This document shows, one piece after another, positions 6,268 through 12,393 of a stretch of 16,303 nt of DNA (its first letter is position 1; each line of letters starts with the position of its first letter). This DNA comes from an archaeon (GTDB lineage: Archaea > Asgardarchaeota > Hermodarchaeia > Hermodarchaeales > Hermodarchaeaceae), in NCBI GenBank assembly GCA_016550395.1, contig JABXGY010000114.1, positions 1 through 16,303 on the forward strand, written 5' to 3'. A program made the position numbers and the translations under genes. A model generated the notes under the pieces. That model saw only the letters and a list, made by a program, of their open reading frames with translations, did not search any database and was not told the DNA's origin.

Positions 6268-7797
6268 CTAAGTTTGATGTTGTAGTGTTTTTTGAATGAA
6301 TTCTGCAAGTTCCATGATTTTGACCAGTTGCTCTTTACCAGTCTCCATATCGCGAACATTAATCGAATTCTTAGCAAGTTCACGGGGTCCAACGATGGCT
6401 GCGAATGGAATCTGACGTTTACTAGCATCATCGAGATGTTTGGTTAGTGACCACGAAAAGCCATTGAAAATTGTTCGTATCCCCTCTGCTCGGAGTTGGG
6501 AGGCGATTTCGCGGCAAACGCTGAGTTGTTTTTTTGAAACTGGCGCTAAATAGAGGTCGGCAGGTGGATCTGGTGATGGAAGCAACTTCATTTCCTCAGC
6601 GAGCTCTAAAATAACGGTTTCACCGAAACCAAATCCAGTTCCAGGCAGGCGCTCTCCTTCAAAAATACCGACGAGGTCGTCGTAGCGTCCTCCCCCTGCA
6701 ATTGCTCGGGGTAATCCGCTCATCCGGTCCCAGGCTTCAAAGACGATGCCCGTATAGTAGTCGAGGCCACGAGCTATTCCTGCATCAAATTCACAAACAT
6801 TAGTTATGCCTAAATCATCCAATTGATCGGCTAACTGGCTTAGTGGTTTTAGTGCTTTTTTAGTTGCTTCATCTAGCGTTAGCTCTTCCATGGTTTGAAG
6901 AAATTCTTTTGGTGGTCCTCGTATTGCAGAGAAATCTGTGAGCTGTTCTGCTGCCTGCTGGGTTACGCCGGTTTTTCTAAGAGTTTTGATGAGCGCCTCA
7001 CGTTGCAGTTGTGGGAGGTTTGTTTTCAATTCATCAATTTGTTTCGAACGGGGAAGTTTTGGTTCTTCTTTTTGTTTCCCAATATAGAAATGTCGAAGTT
7101 TGAGTGCGATTTCTTCCGCTTTCTTCGCAGATGTACCTGTATTTTTGAGTTGATCAACAATGGATTCTTGTAAGAGTTTTTCACGGCGGTCTAATACACG
7201 GATAATTTCAATGTAGTTTGTTAATTCCAGTGATTCGATGAAGCTTTGCATCAGGCGGCGGTCATTGATTCGGATTACAAAATCTTTGGGTGTGAAATTT
7301 AGTCTTTGAATAATGGCTGCAAGTACGTTAATGACCTCTGCATCTGCCGCCACATCTTCGGTACCTAGTATGTCGACATTCAATTGCCAAAATTCCTTGA
7401 CACGTCCGCGCTGTTGGGTTTCATCTCGAAATACGCGTGAAATGGAAAACCACCGAATTGGGCGTGGATAATATTGCTGCTGAACTGATAGCATCCGTGC
7501 AAGGGATGGAGTTGTTTCAGGACGTAATACGAGTTTTCGGTTTTTTCGATCTGTAACCTTGAAGGTCTCTTCAACGAGTGATGGTCCTGATTTGAGCTGA
7601 TATAGTTTCAGTGGTTCAACGGTTGGGCACTCATACTCTATATAACCAAACAGTTTCGGAATTTCGCGAAATGCTTGGAGTATTCTGTCAATTTTACTAT
7701 AGAGTTCGGGATAGAAATCTCGAAAACCACCCACTGCAAACTCTTTTCCGCGTTTCATATTCGTCAACTCATTTTCGTATTCTTCACTATTATCCAT
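6268..7797 (-). CDS. hisS: Histidyl-tRNA synthetase
   Basis: This charges tRNA-His with histidine. The 509-residue class II synthetase has motif 1 near residues 50-62, LRPETTPSLAR (91-101), motif 2 with FSISRVFRDE and GRVKEFWQLNVDILG (117-145), and both histidine-specific signatures, RGLDYYTG (343-350) and AGGGRYDD (367-374). A C-terminal anticodon-binding domain spans ~415-505. An insertion of ~125 residues (about 205-330) separates motif 2 from the histidine signatures, making it longer than bacterial HisRS (~420-430). ATG 7797 is 15 bases from the end of the tRNA-His gene on the same strand, so the enzyme and its substrate may be co-transcribed; a TTTTT after the tRNA may end some transcripts. 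A second ATG at 7758 (residue 14) is an alternative start. Confidence 0.95.
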   Translation of the reverse strand: MDNSEEYENELTNMKRGKEFAVGGFRDFYPELYSKIDRILQAFREIPKLFGYIEYECPTVEPLKLYQLKSGPSLVEETFKVTDRKNRKLVLRPETTPSLARMLSVQQQYYPRPIRWFSISRVFRDETQQRGRVKEFWQLNVDILGTEDVAADAEVINVLAAIIQRLNFTPKDFVIRINDRRLMQSFIESLELTNYIEIIRVLDRREKLLQESIVDQLKNTGTSAKKAEEIALKLRHFYIGKQKEEPKLPRSKQIDELKTNLPQLQREALIKTLRKTGVTQQAAEQLTDFSAIRGPPKEFLQTMEELTLDEATKKALKPLSQLADQLDDLGITNVCEFDAGIARGLDYYTGIVFEAWDRMSGLPRAIAGGGRYDDLVGIFEGERLPGTGFGFGETVILELAEEMKLLPSPDPPADLYLAPVSKKQLSVCREIASQLRAEGIRTIFNGFSWSLTKHLDDASKRQIPFAAIVGPRELAKNSINVRDMETGKEQLVKIMELAEFIQKTLQHQT

Positions 7798-7850
7798 ATT
7801 GATAGTGAAAAATGGTGCCGGGACAGGGATTCGAACCCCGACCTAAAGCT

Positions 7851-7879
7851 ATCCGCATCCCACCTATAATAATGGGATT
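7851..7879 (-). other. Canonical archaeal tRNA intron (position 37/38)
   Basis: The folded precursor gives a textbook bulge-helix-bulge. Inner stem ATCCCA/TGGGAT, 3-base bulge GGA, 4-bp helix CTGT/GCGG (two G·U pairs), 3-base bulge ATA, then anticodon stem GAAGC/GCTTT. Cutting between the second and third bases of each bulge frees 29 bases and leaves CTGTGGA as the loop. This fixes the anticodon as GTG. Confidence 0.85.
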
Positions 7880-7902
7880 CCACAGGCTTCAATGCTACCA
7901 TT

Positions 7903-7956
7903 GCGCCTGGGTAATTACCAGTTTACACCATCGGGTGCCAGCTATTTTTGTAACTA
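7903..7956 (-). other. 54-base insertion in the tRNA D-arm, probable second intron
   Basis: It lies between tRNA positions 13 and 14, with a 2-base ambiguity because GC precedes both boundaries. It can form an internal 7-bp stem TAGTTAC/GTAATTA (one G·U) and a small CACC-CGAT-GGTG hairpin. I could not build a strict bulge-helix-bulge at its ends, so splicing by the usual endonuclease would need a relaxed motif. It contains a D-arm look-alike (GGTGTAAACTGGTAATTACC). Confidence 0.55.
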
Positions 7957-7969
7957 GCAATATCCCGGC

Positions 7970-7988
7970 ACGGTGCCCCGGCACGAAG
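7970..7988 (-). repeat. Hairpin repeating the tRNA acceptor strand
   Basis: On the minus strand, just 5' of tRNA-His, GTGCC-GG-GGCAC forms a perfect 5-bp hairpin. Its GTGCCGGG is a direct repeat of the bases at the tRNA 5' end, 5 bases apart. The 3' acceptor strand (TCCCGGCAC) could pair with either copy. Confidence 0.6.
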
Positions 7989-8054
7989 AATGGTTGAACA
8001 GAACTCTCCCAAAAAAACCTTTCCTCTCCTCATCTTAGGACTTCATAATATTAC

Positions 8055-8065
8055 AATATATACTA
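8055..8065 (-). promoter_or_regulatory. TATA box for tRNA-His/hisS
   Basis: Minus-strand AGTATATATTG is the best TATA-box match in the region. A start about 25 bases on would give a precursor leader of roughly 60 bases before the tRNA 5' end. The leader includes a T-run (8010-8016 region) and the acceptor-like hairpin. Confidence 0.5.
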
Positions 8066-8075
8066 TGCCGCCATG

Positions 8076-8099
8076 CCCCTGTATCGATGAAAACAGGGG
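8076..8099 (-). terminator. Stem-loop between the eIF1 gene and the tRNA-His promoter
   Basis: CCCCTGT (8076-8082) and ACAGGGG (8093-8099) form a perfect 7-bp stem with a 10-base loop, about 43 bases after the eIF1 stop. No T-run follows, so it may separate transcripts, protect a 3' end or be regulatory. The surrounding 7970-8141 gap holds no other gene that I can see. Confidence 0.35.
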
Positions 8100-8141
8100 G
8101 GAAATTACGGATTTTAAGCGCGTTTGAAGTGAAGGATGGAG

Positions 8142-8450
8142 TTAGGCAATATCGATATTATCTAAAGGAAATCCCAAATCGCCAAGAATTCCCTTGATAT
8201 TGTGACGGTGATCGCCCTGAAGAACGATGATTCCTTCCTTGGCGCTACCACCACAGGCACATTTCATTTTTAGTTTCGTAACAAGTTCTGATAGCGATAT
8301 TTCTCGGCTGTTTATTCCTTCGATAAGGGTGACTTCCCGACCCCATTTTCGTCGCTCAACGCTCACTTTTATCCGCTGCTCTGTCTTCGCTAACTCTTGG
8401 CAGCGACAAATTTCTTTTGGTAAACTACAAATTGGACAAATTTCTGACAT
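8142..8450 (-). CDS. sui1: Translation initiation factor 1 (aIF1/SUI1 family)
   Basis: A 102-residue archaeal counterpart of eIF1, which binds the small ribosomal subunit near the P site and enforces correct start-codon choice. The N-terminus carries CPICSLPKEICRC, a zinc-knuckle-like pattern seen in some archaeal members. The SUI1 fold follows: RIKVSVERRKWGREVTLIEG, ELVTKLKMKCACGGSAKEG and the terminal IVLQGDHRHNIKGILGDLGF. Length is usual for the family. ATG 8450 has GAGG seven bases upstream. It lies 114 bases downstream of the Rpo12-like gene on the same strand, and a possible leader hairpin precedes its ribosome site. Confidence 0.95.
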   Translation of the reverse strand: MSEICPICSLPKEICRCQELAKTEQRIKVSVERRKWGREVTLIEGINSREISLSELVTKLKMKCACGGSAKEGIIVLQGDHRHNIKGILGDLGFPLDNIDIA

Positions 8451-8460
8451 TATTTACCTC

Positions 8461-8493
8461 GTTAAGCTAGTGGTTAGTGAGTTGCACCTTAAC
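8461..8493 (-). promoter_or_regulatory. Inverted repeat in the eIF1 leader
   Basis: GTTAAG (8461-8466) and CTTAAC (8488-8493) can pair across 21 bases in the untranslated leader. The stem ends directly against the GAGG ribosome site of the eIF1 gene. It could affect access to the site; no known family recognised. Confidence 0.25.
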
Positions 8494-8564
8494 CCTAAAA
8501 AAAGCTTACGCTAAACCTTATCCGAGAATGGTTGTAGCCCACTTAATCGAATCCTGTAGTGGAT

Positions 8565-8771
8565 TTAGCGAGCGGCAAGCTTCTTGATGATTTGGGGGCG
8601 CTCTTTGTACATTATGCGAGCACCACAGAAGGGACACTTACTAGAAGGTAACGTGGTAGCAAAGGGTTTGCCGCAGTGGGGGCAGCGGTTGCTTGGTGGC
8701 ATTGAAGGGACAGGTGTTTGACAATAGGGGCAGGAGAGGGTTTTACCACATTTCGCGCAACGAAAGGTCAT
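8565..8771 (-). CDS. rpoP: RNA polymerase subunit Rpo12/RpoP-like protein with four CxxC knuckles
   Basis: A 68-residue zinc-ribbon protein. Its last ~23 residues (CPFCGARIMYKERPQIIKKL, 46-65) match the Rpo12 (Rpb12-like) C-terminus, CPYCGxRIxYKxRPPxxKK, and the N-terminus MTFRCAKCGK matches the Rpo12 start. Rpo12 is a small core subunit that helps hold Rpo3/Rpo10 in the RNA polymerase assembly platform. Typical Rpo12 is ~45-50 residues with two CxxC pairs; here CxxC occurs at 5/8, 14/17, 30/33 and 46/49, so about 20 residues with an additional zinc knuckle sit in the middle. ATG 8771 is chosen; an in-frame TTG at 8783 would add four residues. If not the polymerase subunit, it is a paralogous zinc-ribbon protein. 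Confidence 0.7.
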   Translation of the reverse strand: MTFRCAKCGKTLSCPYCQTPVPSMPPSNRCPHCGKPFATTLPSSKCPFCGARIMYKERPQIIKKLAAR

Positions 8772-8850
8772 TTTATGCACCAAAAATTTTAATCCACGTC
8801 TTTACGGCATCCTCCGTTACTTAATAAGTTTTGCTCAGTTCTATGGTCGT

Positions 8851-8955
8851 CTATGGTGGTGGAAGGCTGAGTAATACTACTGCAACAATGGCACTACCAA
8901 TAATCAATGACATTAAAAATAAACCAAAAATCAGATTTCTATCCTTTCTCCTCAT
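8851..8955 (-). CDS. 34-residue single-pass membrane micro-protein overlapping the Get3 gene
   Basis: ATG 8955 overlaps the TGA of the Get3-like gene as ATGA, and the frame runs 34 codons to TAG at 8851-8853. The product has a basic N-terminus (MRRKDRNLIFG), one hydrophobic helix (LFLMSLIIGSAIVAVVLL) and ends SLPPP. The positive N-terminus implies a type II or Nin orientation with almost no exposed tail. The tight overlap implies coupled translation with a protein that handles hydrophobic membrane helices, so it may be a partner or a membrane docking peptide. Frame, hydrophobic composition and overlap are seen; expression and function are unknown. Confidence 0.55.
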   Translation of the reverse strand: MRRKDRNLIFGLFLMSLIIGSAIVAVVLLSLPPP

Positions 8956-9938
8956 CGGGGTTCACCATTTCCAGGGAGTAATCCTGTGCCCAATAAGCTG
9001 GAAAGCCGTTGTAAAGCCGGTACACCTTGTATCTCAGTAGCAAATAAAGGAACTTCTGTGATGATAAAGTCATCGTAAATGTCGTGAATTTGGGCAATGT
9101 ATTTTTCTTGCATGGTTTTACGTGACTTACAAAATTTGCAATCAGGCTTGTCAGGAAATATCATATTAATAATTATATGGCTACTCGGTATTTCGAATTC
9201 ATATAGGGCTTGTAACAGACGTTCTGTTTCTGAAACCGCCATGGCCTCAGGAATCATCACAATGACAAAACTGGTGCGTGAAGGATCCCTTAATTCTCCA
9301 CGCGATGCTGAAATGGTTTCTTTTAGTTTCTCCAATTGTTCAAGTGATTGATCTGGTTCCGAATCGCCACGTCTAAAAAGAGATTTCAAACGTCCAAACA
9401 TATTTCCAAAACGCATTCGAAGTTTGATAAGTTTTCCAAAAAAACTATCCAACATTTCGGGGAGTCCTAAGAGTCGTAAAGTGTGACCAGTAGGAGCGGT
9501 ATCAAACACAACTAAATCGTATTCGCATTCTTGAATGAACTCAAGGACTTTGGAGAAAGCTAGCGCCTCATCCGCTCCAGGGGCCGTCATATCAGTGAAG
9601 TCTTCTAATCCCATCATTCCCCCTAATGGTCCCATGTCTTCCATTTCTTGGGATTGTGTCATTTGTTGATATTGCTCAAAAGCTCTCCTTGGATCAATTT
9701 CCATACCATAGAGATTTTGCACTCCTTTAATCGGTATTACTTCCCCGCCACTTAGATCTTGGGCAAAACTATCACCAAGACTATGTGCAGGGTCTGTACT
9801 AATGACAAGGGTTTCGCGTCCGTGTTCCGCAGCCCAAAGCGCGGATGCAGCAGCGTTACTTGTTTTGCCTACTCCTCCCTTGCCTCCAAAAAGAAGAAAT
9901 CGAAGCGAATCCGTTTCGAGTAATTTGATGAGGGTCAT
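8952..9938 (-). CDS. Get3/ArsA-family ATPase
   Basis: A 328-residue P-loop ATPase of the Get3/ArsA family. From ATG 9938: deviant Walker A GGKGGVGKT (18-26), STDPAHSLGDSF, and switch motif VVFDTAPTGHTLRLLGLPEML. A helical client-binding insert lies between, including a Met-rich QQMTQSQEMEDMGPLGGMMG stretch. CKFC at about 267-270 is the zinc-binding CxxC that bridges Get3 dimers. One ATPase domain means it acts as a homodimer. With CxxC and a Met-rich helical region it is more like Get3, which carries tail-anchored membrane proteins, than like the arsenite pump ATPase; no arsenic genes are nearby. ATG 9965 is an alternative start adding nine residues. It lies between two small membrane-protein genes, a fitting context. 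Confidence 0.9.
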   Translation of the reverse strand: MTLIKLLETDSLRFLLFGGKGGVGKTSNAAASALWAAEHGRETLVISTDPAHSLGDSFAQDLSGGEVIPIKGVQNLYGMEIDPRRAFEQYQQMTQSQEMEDMGPLGGMMGLEDFTDMTAPGADEALAFSKVLEFIQECEYDLVVFDTAPTGHTLRLLGLPEMLDSFFGKLIKLRMRFGNMFGRLKSLFRRGDSEPDQSLEQLEKLKETISASRGELRDPSRTSFVIVMIPEAMAVSETERLLQALYEFEIPSSHIIINMIFPDKPDCKFCKSRKTMQEKYIAQIHDIYDDFIITEVPLFATEIQGVPALQRLSSLLGTGLLPGNGEPR

Positions 9939-10004
9939 GTGAAATGTAACTCCAATAGTATGCATCGATGGGTAGATATCGCTTAAAGAGTTATCCCGTT
10001 AGGG

Positions 10005-10367
10005 CTAGGGGGGAAGAGGAATGATAAGTTGACTTACTGCTAACATCGTATAGAAAGTGATTACAAATACAGCAATTAGGGTTACGATTCCGACTAGCAC
10101 TATTGAATATCGCATCCGAACTAAGCCCCCAATCAACCCTGTAAACATTATGATTAGTATCGCAATAAAAATGATTACTGCATCCCAGGATGGAAGAAGA
10201 GAGCTAATAGGTCCAACTACAACGAAAGGGTATATCCCATAACCTGAAGAAATTAACAGATAGCCTAATGCTCCCCCAAAAACGATGAAAAGAATCGTCG
10301 CAATCTTATCTAACGGCTCATGCTCTTCCTCTTCTGCATTAAATTCTTCATGAATGTCTGCATTCAT
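10005..10367 (-). CDS. Small three-helix membrane protein, unknown
   Basis: 120 residues. A very acidic N-terminal tail (MNADIHEEFNAEEEEHEPLD) precedes three hydrophobic helices at about 22-43, 60-84 and 88-112, with RMR between the last two and a PLPP end. No family is recognised. ATG 10367 is the start; it lies 8 bases after the phosphatase-fold gene and 39-66 bases before the Get3-like gene, all on one strand, so the three are probably co-transcribed. With three helices and a charged tail it could anchor one of its neighbours, but no motif supports a specific role. Confidence 0.75.
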   Translation of the reverse strand: MNADIHEEFNAEEEEHEPLDKIATILFIVFGGALGYLLISSGYGIYPFVVVGPISSLLPSWDAVIIFIAILIIMFTGLIGGLVRMRYSIVLVGIVTLIAVFVITFYTMLAVSQLIIPLPP

Positions 10368-10375
10368 ACTCTTTC

Positions 10376-11089
10376 TTATTCTCCTGCTGGTTTATAGATT
10401 ACGAGACAGATGGGAACATTAGCTGTTGCCCAGTTTTGATATTTTCCCTCGTACTTTAAACCATAATCTCTTTGTCCTTGATTACCGAGAATAAGAAAGA
10501 GCGTGTGAGGACGAGCTTGTTTATAGAAACCAAGAAGCCAGCGATCAGTTCGGTGAAGGAGCTTTTGTGCAAGTTCTAATGGTGGACGACTTGTATGCTC
10601 TTTGTATAAGGTGTCAAAATCGAGAAAATGGATGTAGAGAATATCTGACCGGTTCAGAAGTTTAGCGGTTTCGATGTAGGTTCGCATATCCGACTCAGCT
10701 GGACGAAAGGTAGCCTTTCCAGCGTTATTTTGTTGGTCTTCTCGGTCTACGACTACAGCTGTCTTCCCTTGTTGTACAAGATAGGAAAAAAGGTGGAATC
10801 CATCATGAAGATTTCCGTGAGTCAGTTCCTCGATGACATTTGAGGCAAAACCATTAGGCGTATCGAGGGTGAGAATAAGACGAGCTTCTTGGAGTAAGAA
10901 TTGCGGTTTATGAAGGACCACTTCGAGTAATCCAAAATTGTCAAGATGAACAACTACTATGCGCTCTGTAGGGTCATAAGGGGATAAATCAATTCCAGTG
11001 ACTAAACTTGAAGGTGTATTAACTCCTAATCGAGTTAGAATAGTAGCAGGCATCTGAGCCAAATAACCTTCAATACTCTCGAATGTCAC
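10376..11089 (-). CDS. Alkaline-phosphatase-superfamily-like protein lacking key metal ligands
   Basis: 237 residues; GTG 11089 is the longest start and ATG 11053 an alternative. The order of elements follows the type I phosphodiesterase/phosphatase fold: a first strand ending in Asp (IVVVHLDNFG, 44-53), a helix-strand (DGFHLFSYLVQQGKTAVVV, 96-114), a second metal site region (YIHFLDFDTLYKEH, 152-165) followed by a long helix, and a late strand (HTLFLILGNQGQR, 195-207) where active members have SDHG, then VPICLVIYKP. Here the late Asp-His is replaced by Asn-Gln, so catalysis by the usual two-metal mechanism is doubtful. No signal peptide or membrane helix is seen. It heads the run leading into the 3-TM and Get3-like genes. 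The fold is inferred from motif order. Confidence 0.55.
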   Translation of the reverse strand: MTFESIEGYLAQMPATILTRLGVNTPSSLVTGIDLSPYDPTERIVVVHLDNFGLLEVVLHKPQFLLQEARLILTLDTPNGFASNVIEELTHGNLHDGFHLFSYLVQQGKTAVVVDREDQQNNAGKATFRPAESDMRTYIETAKLLNRSDILYIHFLDFDTLYKEHTSRPPLELAQKLLHRTDRWLLGFYKQARPHTLFLILGNQGQRDYGLKYEGKYQNWATANVPICLVIYKPAGE

Positions 11090-11195
11090 TTCATTCCCGC
11101 CAGAATATGGTATGAGAACTAATCCTAGGAATTCTCCTAATTACCTAAAAGAGTTTGTTAGTGTAATCATCGACTGCATATCAACTGCGGTTACC

Positions 11196-12374
11196 TTAAA
11201 TGGGCAACAACACGAGGATGAAAACGAAAGCCTGCATTAACAATATCATTGCGCCCTCGAAGATATCGACTTTCTCATCATCGGCCATCGCGCGTATTAA
11301 GAACCATAGTGATCCAGCGGCAGTCGCAAATTGGAGAAGCACTGCAGCATCCAAGGGAAGGGGGAGAAATATTGCGGCACCACCCACAATAAGCAGCAGT
11401 ATTTGGGTTGTTCCACCCAACGTATTACCAATAGCAATGTTAGCTTTGCTTTTACTCGCGGCAATTAAAGCGATTCCATGTTCTGGAAGTGCTCCTGCTG
11501 CTCCAATGATTAGAGCCATAATTACAATACGTTGTGGTTCAATGATGCCTAATCCCGTCCATGGAACAAAATTAAATGTGAGCTCAACTGCTTCTGAAAG
11601 AAGATATCCAGCAAAAAAGATGCCCACAAATCCTAAAATCGCTAATAGTGCCGAGTTACGCTTTGAATGACGTGGCTTGGGGATTACCCGATCAGTTGGT
11701 TTGGGTTTCTTAATAGCATAAACTGCATACAAAACATAAGAAAGAAGCATTAGGAATCCTAGAAGGGGTGGAAGGAAGATTAAATCTGGTGTCAAACCAT
11801 GAATGATATGATCAACATAAAAGAGGATACCAAATGCAAAGAGTAGAGCCATTGCGACAATGGTCCAACGAATGAGATCTGCATCATCTTCGACGACTTC
11901 ACGAGGAACCTTTACCACACCAGTTTTTCGGGCTGAGATAACGACAACAATACCCAGGAGTAATATGTTGAATCCGGCTGCCATTACGACGCTCAAAACA
12001 GCAATTTCAACTAGTTCCGGACTGCTAGTCACGATACCTCGCCAAGCCGTGAGTCCACTGACGACTGCTTCAGGGGTATTCGATGCTAAAGATGATAGGA
12101 CTCCGATGACATAGGCACTAAGACCAGCAAAAGCTCCCATCGATTCTAATCCATCAATGGCAAAGTGGGAGCCTCTAAACGTTAGCCAAAGTCCGAATGT
12201 CATCATAGCAATAATCAATATCAACATATTTTGAAACAGAAATAGTGCAAGAAGCAAAAAAACCAGAAGCAAAAGTGCCACAACTTGCTCTCGTCGGGAA
12301 ATATGGAAGACTTTGTGAACTTCAACGGCGCTCGAAATCATGTGTGGTTCTTCAGAGTGATTATCGTCGGGCAT
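11196..12374 (-). CDS. CaCA-family Na+/Ca2+ (cation) exchanger
   Basis: 392 residues with ~10-11 membrane helices and two inverted alpha repeats. Alpha-1 (about 85-145) has SSLASNTPEAVVSG and GFNILLLG; alpha-2 (about 285-330) has GALPEHGIALIAASKSKAN and GNTLGGTTQ. Each repeat keeps the Pro-Glu pair of the ion site (P101-E102, P297-E298). The preceding Gly-Thr-Ser of standard members is Ala-Ser-Asn-Thr in one and Gly-Ala-Leu in the other, and the late Gly-Asn has an extra Thr-Leu before Gly-Gly, so ion specificity may differ. An acidic cytoplasmic head (MPDDNHSEEPH) and a basic central loop (KKPKPTDRVIPKPRHSKR) are present. ATG 12374 has AAGGAG 9 bases upstream. It follows AMP phosphorylase by 19 bases and is probably co-transcribed. 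Confidence 0.85.
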   Translation of the reverse strand: MPDDNHSEEPHMISSAVEVHKVFHISRREQVVALLLLVFLLLALFLFQNMLILIIAMMTFGLWLTFRGSHFAIDGLESMGAFAGLSAYVIGVLSSLASNTPEAVVSGLTAWRGIVTSSPELVEIAVLSVVMAAGFNILLLGIVVVISARKTGVVKVPREVVEDDADLIRWTIVAMALLFAFGILFYVDHIIHGLTPDLIFLPPLLGFLMLLSYVLYAVYAIKKPKPTDRVIPKPRHSKRNSALLAILGFVGIFFAGYLLSEAVELTFNFVPWTGLGIIEPQRIVIMALIIGAAGALPEHGIALIAASKSKANIAIGNTLGGTTQILLLIVGGAAIFLPLPLDAAVLLQFATAAGSLWFLIRAMADDEKVDIFEGAMILLMQAFVFILVLLPI

Positions 12375-12393
12375 AGATATCAGCTCCTTGCGT

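Larger units (their letters stand above)
7813..7969 (-). tRNA. tRNA-His (GTG) with two apparent introns, CCA encoded
   Basis: Acceptor GCCGGGA (7963-7969) pairs with TCCCGGC (7817-7823), followed by A73 and an encoded CCA. T-arm CGGGG-TTCGAAT-CCCTG is standard. Anticodon stem GAAGC/GCTTT closes the loop CTGTGGA, anticodon GTG, once a 29-base intron is removed. The D-arm is recovered as TTGC-AATGGTA-GCAT only if ~54 further bases are removed. The resulting 74-base tRNA keeps U8:A14, A15:U48 and G18G19. Oddities are a U10·U25 mismatch, a 4-base variable loop, and A73 instead of the usual His C73. The gene stands immediately upstream of hisS, supporting the identity. Exons: 7957-7969, 7880-7902, 7813-7850. 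The T-arm, acceptor and anticodon intron are secure; the D-arm interpretation is less so. Confidence 0.85.

Noticed and set aside
7878..7883. TGG read as a proline anticodon
   Set aside because: The bulge-helix-bulge fixes the loop as CTGTGGA with U33 followed by GTG; the neighbouring hisS gene also supports histidine.
7911..7935. A second D-arm (GGTGTAAACTGGTAATTACC on the minus strand) that could imply a different or overlapping tRNA
   Set aside because: Using it requires three introns, leaves no matching anticodon stem with the 3' half and has no acceptor partner. The two-intron tRNA-His model keeps all tertiary pairs and a perfect bulge-helix-bulge.
8952..9965. Arsenite-pump role for the ArsA-like ATPase
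   Set aside because: Single ATPase domain, CxxC zinc motif and Met-rich helical insert favour Get3; no ArsB, ArsR or ArsD genes are nearby.
11090..11195. GAGAA...TTCTC repeat and CTAAT repeats in the gap after the cation exchanger
   Set aside because: Short, AT-rich and imperfect; no clear promoter, terminator or RNA role could be supported.
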